In this document: piece by piece, positions 1 through 3,648 of the stretch | Numbering within the stretch: position 1 is the stretch's first letter | Layout of the letters: each line of letters begins with the position of its first letter | DNA from: Gammaproteobacteria bacterium | GTDB taxonomy: Bacteria; Pseudomonadota; Gammaproteobacteria; Steroidobacterales; Steroidobacteraceae | Reading direction: 5' to 3' | Length of the DNA stretch: 7,202 nt | Assembly (NCBI GenBank): GCA_029857655.1 | Contig: JAOUGR010000102.1 | Coordinates: 1 to 7,202, forward strand | The notes under the pieces: generated by a model | Told to the model about the DNA's origin: nothing | Seen by the model: only the letters and a program-made list of their open reading frames with translations | Database searches by the model: none | Made by a program: the position numbers and the translations under genes

Positions 1-59
1 TTCATGCTGACAAACATAGACCATGCCCGGAAGCGTGTGTTCCCCGTCAATCGCGTCAT
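1..59 (-). CDS. 5' end of a third operon gene, function unknown (partial)
   Basis: An open frame begins with ATG at 59-57 and runs off the left edge of the window. The visible 19 residues begin MTRLTGNTRF and end in a stretch rich in Met, Phe and Val, which could be the start of a membrane segment. The ATG shares bases with the stop of the upstream VanZ-like gene (ATGA, 59-56), a usual mark of translational coupling inside an operon. The visible part is too short to name a family. I call it a gene because of the ATGA overlap, the absence of a terminator after the VanZ-like gene, and the open frame to the edge. Confidence 0.55.
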   Translation of the reverse strand, partial: MTRLTGNTRFRAWSMFVSM

Positions 60-1216
60 TGGCGGCCTCCATCGCGCTCAAATACTGCGATCAGGCCGCC
101 GGCTGCGATGGCGAGCAGGGGATCCGTGACATCCGCTGTCTGGCCGGGCAGCCAGGTCTGCAGCAGTTCAACCGAGAATACGACCCCCGCGCCCAGCATC
201 GTGGCCGGGAAGACGGAAAGCCCGCTGCGCGCCAGCAGCCAGACAAGGGCGCCGTATCTGAAGCAGCGCAGGAACATGTCCGGCAGGTTGGTCGCGCGGT
301 AGTGGGTCAACGATTCGCCGAATGGCACGAGCGCGAATTGGTCCTGGGCCAGCTGGAAATCGAATGGTGCAAGACCCTGGATCGCGATCAGCACGACGAG
401 CGCGGCGGCAAGCAGGCTTGCGATACGCTCGACCGGGAGGCCCAACACGAGAGCGCTCGCCGCAAGCGCCAAGGCCATGCCTGAGATTTCCGCAGGCTCG
501 AGCAGCATTCCCGTGAACAGGACCCGTCCCACCAGCACGACCAGCATTGCAGCCGCGGCAAGCCGGCGCGCCCGCCCGGTGGCGAGGCGATCACAGGCGA
601 ATATCAGTACCAGCCAGGCAAGCGCATGCGGGAGGATCGCAGCCGGGCTCCACCAGCCATCGCCGGCCAGCGGCGCAAAAGCCGCCGCCCATTTTCCGGG
701 ATCGAATACCGGTGTGAACGGCGCGAGCCGGTAGCCTGCCCAGGAGAGAAGGATTGCAGTGGCAACCGGATGCCGCAGTACGCTGGATAGCGGCGATGCG
801 CGCAGCCGCCGATGCGTCGACGCAACCGCCAGAGCGATGAACGCACCGGCGGCCGCACCGATTGCGTTGCAACTGAGGTCGGTAAGGCTTGCGACTCGCC
901 GCGTTTCATAGAGCTGTACGAATTCGACGCTAAGGGACAGGAGCGCCCCGATCGCGGTTGCCGCAATGACCGCCAGCAAACCGCCAAGCCGCGTCGCGAG
1001 GAGCCAGGCAAGACTCGCGCCCAGTGGCAGGTACAGGAGCACGTTGGCCGCTACATCGCTGCGCGTCGTGCGCGCGAACGACAGTCGCTGCAGCAGCTCG
1101 AAGGGACCGGCGCCATCCAGGGTCGCGAAACGGAACGGATAGAGCGAACCGTAGACGATCAGGAACGTTATGACTGCGAGCAGCCAGGCCGCGGTTCTGG
1201 TGTTGGAATCCGCCAC
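56..1216 (-). CDS. VanZ-like multi-pass inner-membrane protein with internal repeats
   Basis: This 386-residue protein is almost entirely hydrophobic, with about 12 likely transmembrane helices. The N-terminal third has the VanZ-like signature: LYPFRF (25-30), NVLLYLPLG (58-66), SVEFVQ (96-101), and TD (112-113) followed by Asn117 and a Gly/Ala-rich helix. VanZ is known from teicoplanin resistance, but most VanZ-like proteins have no known reaction, so I assign no substrate. The C-terminal third repeats the pattern: LAPFDF (282-287), LVPFGESL (296-303), SVELLQ (348-353) and TD (364-365). A middle LAPFTPVF (164-171) may be a worn third copy. The start is GTG at 1216-1214, only 9 bp after the rluB stop and with a weak ribosome-binding site, so translation is probably coupled to rluB. 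The stop overlaps the next start. Family call firm; role unknown. Confidence 0.85.
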   Translation of the reverse strand: MADSNTRTAAWLLAVITFLIVYGSLYPFRFATLDGAGPFELLQRLSFARTTRSDVAANVLLYLPLGASLAWLLATRLGGLLAVIAATAIGALLSLSVEFVQLYETRRVASLTDLSCNAIGAAAGAFIALAVASTHRRLRASPLSSVLRHPVATAILLSWAGYRLAPFTPVFDPGKWAAAFAPLAGDGWWSPAAILPHALAWLVLIFACDRLATGRARRLAAAAMLVVLVGRVLFTGMLLEPAEISGMALALAASALVLGLPVERIASLLAAALVVLIAIQGLAPFDFQLAQDQFALVPFGESLTHYRATNLPDMFLRCFRYGALVWLLARSGLSVFPATMLGAGVVFSVELLQTWLPGQTADVTDPLLAIAAGGLIAVFERDGGRQ

Positions 1217-1225
1217 GACCGCAGT

Positions 1226-2101
1226 TTAACGGGCCGGGCGCGAAGCTGCCGCCGCCTCGTGCAGGCCGACCGATTGTTTCAGTGCTTCAATTTCGGGGGT
1301 GCGCAGGCGCCGGTAATGGCCGGTCGCCAGGCTGCCAAGCTGCAGCGGCCCGAGTGCTACGCGCTCGAGCCTGCGCACCTTGGCGCCGACCCGCGCGAAC
1401 AATCGGCGAATCTCCCGATTCTGGCCCTCGCGCAGGGTCACGGAGACGAGCGACAGATCGCCGCGACTGCGATCCTTCTTCTGATGCAGTACGCGCAGCC
1501 GCTCGGGCCGCGCGCGCTTCGCACCGCGCGCGGGGTCATTGGCGTCGGCGAGATAAAGGCCCTTCGAGAGCCGCGCGAGGATCTCCGGACCGAGCTGCCC
1601 CTGCACGGTGACGCGGTATTCCTTGGCGACACCGTGGCGTGGGTGCGCCAGGCGATGCGCCAGTTCGCCGTCGTTGGTGAGCAGCACGAGCCCGGTCGAA
1701 TCCGCGTCAAGACGGCCTACCGGATAAACGCGTTCGCCTTGCGGCACCGCAGGCGCGACGAATGCAACGACATTGGGCCTGCCTTCCGGATCGCTGGCGG
1801 TCGAGATGACGCCGCGCGGTTTATTCAGCATCAGGTAGACGCGCTCGCGTTCCTTGATGGCCAAGCGGCGGCGCGTGTCGATGACGACGCCATCGAGTTC
1901 GACGAGAGCGCCTGGTTCCACCAGGCATGGCAGCACGGTGACGCGCCGGCCATTGACGCGCACGCGGCCCGCGCGAATGGCGAGTTCGCAGTCACGACGC
2001 GAGGCAACGCCGGCATCGGCCATCACTTTCTGCAGGCGCTCGCCAGCGGCTGGCGGTGTCGCCGCGGCACGTGGCCGGTAGCGAATGCGTGGATCGTTCA
2101 A
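1226..2101 (-). CDS. rluB: 23S rRNA pseudouridine synthase, RluB/RsuA family
   Basis: The 291-residue protein has an N-terminal S4 RNA-binding domain (about 21-65; core ERLQKVMADAGVASRRDCE) followed by an RsuA/RluB-type catalytic domain. The catalytic aspartate is Asp132 in VGRLDADSTGLVLLTNDGEL, and the family motifs LNKPRGVIST (92-101) and GQNREIRR near residue 226 are present. RluB isomerises a uridine in helix 89 of 23S rRNA, near the peptidyl-transferase centre (U2605 in E. coli). RluE, RluF and RsuA are close relatives, but the S4 domain and overall form favour RluB. The start is TTG at 2101-2099: it is preceded by GGAG with a 6-nt spacer, and the first ATG (residue 27) would cut off the start of the S4 domain. 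It is the first visible gene of a minus-strand operon with the VanZ-like gene; the frequent partner scpB is not adjacent. Confidence 0.9.
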   Translation of the reverse strand: MNDPRIRYRPRAAATPPAAGERLQKVMADAGVASRRDCELAIRAGRVRVNGRRVTVLPCLVEPGALVELDGVVIDTRRRLAIKERERVYLMLNKPRGVISTASDPEGRPNVVAFVAPAVPQGERVYPVGRLDADSTGLVLLTNDGELAHRLAHPRHGVAKEYRVTVQGQLGPEILARLSKGLYLADANDPARGAKRARPERLRVLHQKKDRSRGDLSLVSVTLREGQNREIRRLFARVGAKVRRLERVALGPLQLGSLATGHYRRLRTPEIEALKQSVGLHEAAAASRPAR

Positions 2102-2107
2102 GTCCCA

Positions 2108-2111
2108 CTCC
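2108..2111 (-). promoter_or_regulatory. Ribosome-binding site that fixes the rluB TTG start
   Basis: GGAG on the minus strand lies 6 nt upstream of the TTG at 2101-2099. No other in-frame start with a comparable site is seen before the S4 domain, so this site decides the choice of the rare TTG codon. Confidence 0.65.
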
Positions 2112-2115
2112 GGGA

Positions 2116-2146
2116 TTGTCGGGTTTTCTTACGCTTTGGACATAAT
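2116..2146 (+). promoter_or_regulatory. Putative sigma-70 promoter of the structured RNA
   Basis: A -10-like CATAAT (2141-2146, five of six consensus bases) lies 19 bp downstream of a weak -35-like TTGTCG (2116-2121). It sits in a short AT-richer patch of an otherwise GC-rich region. Transcription would start around 2152-2154, just ahead of a row of hairpins that ends in a strong terminator. The spacing is longer than the ideal 17 bp. The promoter is divergent from rluB and lies within its leader region. Confidence 0.45.
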
Positions 2147-2152
2147 CAAGCT

Positions 2153-2502
2153 GGCATCATGCGGCCCTGGGACTGCAAGCCTTTGATAGTAAAGAAGGCT
2201 ATGGAACTTGGCACGCAAGTTGTCTCCATCTGTTCGGAGATGGGGATGCTGGGCCTGAGGAGAGCCGTGCAACACGTAGCCGCAGCATGGAAGAGTGACG
2301 CGGCACCCCAAAGATCCTGCCACCCGGAAGGGCGGAACAGGTGAAGGGAAGGAAGGGTGGGTGAGGGCCCACCGGCAGGGGAGTCAGTCGCCGGGTGCGC
2401 CCCGCGAGCTGACCTGTACGAATAACGACAATGCAGCCGGACCACCGGCCCGACGACGAACCAAGAGGGACCTGACCCCGCCGCAAGGCGGGGTTTTTGT
2501 TT
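2153..2502 (+). ncRNA. Candidate structured non-coding RNA of about 350 nt, family not recognised
   Basis: Between rluB and the HiPIP gene lies a stretch with no convincing protein gene but dense RNA structure. Hairpins visible on the plus strand: 2178-2200 (AGCCTT/AAGGCT), 2205-2221 (AACTTG/CAAGTT), 2224-2245 (8 bp around GTTCGG), 2316-2341 (bulged stem capped by GGAA), 2356-2373 (GGTGGG/CCCACC), 2383-2413 (GTCAG/CTGAC continuing into CGGG/CCCG) and 2436-2449 (GCCGG/CCGGC). It is bounded by a promoter-like element and a strong terminator. I do not see the conserved cores of RNase P RNA, tmRNA, SRP RNA or 6S RNA. Thirteen GGA triplets occur, some in loops or in the purine run 2344-2357, which recalls CsrA/RsmA-binding RNAs, but in this G-rich strand that number is not clearly above chance. 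A trans-acting regulatory RNA is the simplest guess; the function is unknown. The 5' end is estimated from the promoter. Confidence 0.6.
2476..2502 (+). terminator. Intrinsic terminator of the structured RNA
   Basis: A perfect 7-bp stem, CCCCGCC (2476-2482) with GGCGGGG (2487-2493), is closed by a GCAA tetraloop and followed by TTTTTGTTT. The T-run is on the 3' side only in plus-strand reading, so it ends plus-strand transcription and sets the direction of the RNA upstream. Confidence 0.9.
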
Positions 2503-2633
2503 GCGAAAGTCGGCCCGACCGCCGCCGGCCCGCCCGGACCCGTGGCACCCCAGTCTGCTGGGGCCGGAAAGTCCGCCGACGGCCGGTACCGACGGCACGA
2601 GTCTCGTTGCGGCGCGCTGAACCCTGACTGAAT
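2503..2633. other. Gap between two convergent terminators
   Basis: This 131-bp GC-rich stretch lies between the plus-strand terminator of the structured RNA and the minus-strand terminator of the HiPIP gene. It holds one clear hairpin, CCCCAG (2548-2553) with CTGGGG (2558-2563) around a TCTG loop, and no T-run next to it. No coding region is supported. Confidence 0.5.
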
Positions 2634-2665
2634 GAAAAAGCCCGGCGCCAAGGGGCCGCCGGGCT
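2634..2665 (-). terminator. Intrinsic terminator of the HiPIP gene
   Basis: Read on the minus strand, AGCCCGGCG (2665-2657) pairs with CGCCGGGCT (2647-2639) over 9 bp around a 9-nt loop, and a run of T residues (2639-2635) follows. It lies 25 bp after the HiPIP stop codon, so the gene is probably a single-gene transcript. Confidence 0.9.
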
Positions 2666-2689
2666 CTTGAATTGAAAATGAGCCCGTAT

Positions 2690-3034
2690 TCAGCCGAGCT
2701 CTTCGCCTGGTTTCAGGACCCAGACCTTGCACCATCCCTTGGCTTTCACGGTCTTGCCCGGGAAGATATTGCAGGGACCATCGGCGGCGCCCGCCTGTCC
2801 GGTGTACTGGATGCAGTTGGCGCAATGCTGGCCTGGCTTGTAGGTCGGGTTGGTCTTCGGATCGACCTTGCCGGCGTCTCCCACATAAGCCAGCGACTTG
2901 GCCGTTGCGTCGTCTTCGGACAGCGATTCCGCGGCGTTGGCGCTATGGGCAATCAGCGTGACCGCGGGCACTGCGGCGAGGCCTGCGAGCGCGCCCTGCA
3001 GCAGCTGGCGCCTGGAAATCTTCTCATCGATCAT
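2690..3034 (-). CDS. High-potential iron-sulfur protein (HiPIP), Tat-exported
   Basis: This 114-residue protein is a periplasmic one-electron carrier with a single [4Fe-4S] cluster that cycles between +2 and +3. In known systems HiPIP carries electrons to photosynthetic reaction centres or to terminal oxidases and reductases; which applies here is not shown. The N-terminus has a Tat signal, SRRQLLQG (7-14), then a hydrophobic stretch and a likely cleavage after HSANA (residue 35). Tat export fits a cluster inserted in the cytoplasm. The cluster ligands are Cys71, Cys74, Cys88 and Cys102, in CANC, GPCNIFPG and KGWC, the usual HiPIP order. The mature part of about 80 residues is of normal family size. 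The ATG at 3034-3032 has AGGAG about 9 nt upstream. It has its own terminator and no redox partner gene beside it. Confidence 0.93.
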   Translation of the reverse strand: MIDEKISRRQLLQGALAGLAAVPAVTLIAHSANAAESLSEDDATAKSLAYVGDAGKVDPKTNPTYKPGQHCANCIQYTGQAGAADGPCNIFPGKTVKAKGWCKVWVLKPGEELG

Positions 3035-3129
3035 CGTTACGGCTCCTGGGTTGGGGGGACTTGGGGTGCCTCCCTGATCTATCTTGGTATTGTCTCAAGT
3101 CCGGTCGTCGGGCGCGAGAATTCGGGCCA

Positions 3130-3142
3130 AATGAGAATGATT
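3130..3142. promoter_or_regulatory. Fur-box-like sequence between HiPIP and tRNA genes
   Basis: AATGAGAATGATT matches 11 of 13 bases of the centre of the classic Fur box (AATGATAATCATT). It lies about 100 bp upstream of the HiPIP start and about 40 bp upstream of the tRNA. Iron control of a HiPIP would make sense, but a site next to a tRNA promoter would be unusual, and AT-rich near-matches do arise by chance. Confidence 0.25.
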
Positions 3143-3166
3143 CGTAACGGTGTCCGACTCCCGATT

Positions 3167-3175
3167 TGCTAGACT
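3167..3175 (+). promoter_or_regulatory. Extended -10 promoter of the tRNA-Ile gene
   Basis: TGCTAGACT has the TGn extended -10 motif joined to TAGACT (3170-3175). The tRNA begins at 3182, 7 bp after the -10, so the transcript would start at or within a base or two of the mature tRNA 5' end. No good -35 is seen at normal spacing, which an extended -10 can offset. Confidence 0.5.
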
Positions 3176-3181
3176 TTCGCC

Positions 3182-3508
3182 GGGCCTGTAGCTCAGTGGT
3201 TAGAGCAGGGGACTCATCTTGTTGGGAAAGGTGCCTCGACCCCGAAAGGGTTCGAGTGGACGGGATGAATTCAGGGAAACCTTCCAGCGCGTTTGGCGGC
3301 TGATGGCAATCCTGAGCCAAGCCGGCGGTGCACCGCCGGAAGGTGCAGAGACTACCTGAGGGCTTCGAGTGCCCTTGATGACAGGCTAGAGCGTCCCGCA
3401 CCCACACGGCAACGAGTGCCGCGGGTGAAGAGATAGTCCGCGCCCGCCGGAAACGGCGGGGCCACGTGAATCCCTTGGTCCTGGGTTCAAATCCCAGCGG
3501 GCCCACCA
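3182..3508 (+). tRNA. tRNA-Ile(CAU), split by a group I intron
   Basis: Exon 1 (3182-3217) and exon 2 (3469-3508) join to a 76-nt tRNA with an encoded CCA. The acceptor stem GGGCCTG pairs with CGGGCCC (one G-U), the T arm is CTGGG/CCCAG with loop TTCAAAT, and the anticodon stem is GGGGA/TCCCT around loop CTCATAA. The anticodon is CAU. Elongator and initiator Met tRNAs share it, but the D-arm GTGGTTAGAGC and the variable loop TTGGTC match tRNA-Ile2, whose C34 is turned to lysidine by TilS so that it reads AUA. The split falls exactly after U36, so no functional tRNA can form without splicing. If this is the only tRNA-Ile(CAU) gene, splicing is essential. A transfer-messenger or pseudogene reading is not needed because both halves are intact. 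Confidence 0.93.
3218..3468 (+). ncRNA. Self-splicing group I intron (251 nt, no ORF) in the tRNA anticodon loop
   Basis: The intron starts after U36 of the exon and ends in G (3468), as group I introns do. Core helices found: P2 3235-3256 with a GAAA loop; P3 CGGGA 3261-3265 with TCCCG 3394-3398; P4 TCAGG 3271-3275 with CCTGA 3311-3315; P5 about 3281-3306; P6 3322-3339; P7, the guanosine site, GACTA 3350-3354 with TAGTC 3434-3438; P8 3399-3427; P9 3443-3460, 7 perfect bp with a GAAA loop. The order and the phrases GCAGAGACTA and AGATAGTCC match the Azoarcus tRNA-Ile intron (subgroup IC3). Unlike that intron, an extra hairpin (3355-3385) separates P7 from P3. P1 looks weak: U36 can pair with G3221 and A35 with U3222, but C34 faces U. 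No homing endonuclease is encoded. Confidence 0.92.
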
Positions 3509-3512
3509 TTTC

Positions 3513-3559
3513 GGGGTGCATTTGGCACCTCCTTCAAAGCGTTGTTGCAAGGCAACGCT
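3513..3559 (+). other. Two hairpins after the tRNA
   Basis: GGTGC (3515-3519) pairs with GCACC (3525-3529), and AGCGTTG (3538-3544) pairs with CAACGCT (3553-3559). Neither has a following T-run, so they are weak candidates for termination and may serve in 3' processing of the tRNA. The rest of the gap up to 3648 shows no clear promoter for the receptor gene, although a TTTACA at 3584-3589 resembles a -35. Confidence 0.35.
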
Positions 3560-3648
3560 CGCGCGGACTTGCGGGAAAATCGCTTTACAGGGAAACTGCC
3601 TTACAACAACACGCCCGGGGATGCCGGGCAGCAATGGGGGCAATAAAG

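Noticed and set aside
812..2344. Open frame of 510 codons on the plus strand
   Set aside because: It lies opposite rluB and the VanZ-like gene, which have clear family motifs; the translation is low-complexity Arg/Gln/Ala-rich and typical of an antisense shadow in GC-rich DNA.
2159..2344. A possible 61-residue small protein (ATG 2159, starting MRPWDCKPL) inside the orphan RNA
   Set aside because: It has no ribosome-binding site, would start only a few bases after the presumed transcript start, and lacks the strong G/C third-position bias of the neighbouring genes. Its bases are better explained by RNA hairpins, though a dual-function RNA is not fully excluded.
2153..2502. Identity as RNase P RNA, tmRNA, SRP RNA or 6S RNA
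   Set aside because: Size fits the first two, but the RNase P core phrases, a tRNA-like domain with TTCGA loop, and the SRP loop motif were all searched for and not found. The GGAAAGTCCG at 2565-2574 resembles part of RNase P P4 but lies beyond the terminator and has no matching partner.
2199..2825. Open frame of 208 codons on the minus strand
   Set aside because: It overlaps the HiPIP gene in another frame and crosses two terminators; no recognisable motif.
3024..3521. Minus-strand open frame of 165 codons across the tRNA and intron
   Set aside because: It is antisense to a well-supported structured RNA gene; not an intron endonuclease, with no LAGLIDADG, GIY-YIG or HNH motif.
3466..3648. 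Upstream extension of the receptor reading frame into the tRNA
   Set aside because: The GTG at 3466 spans the intron-exon 2 boundary of the tRNA. The signal peptide and ribosome-binding site fix the true start at 3649.
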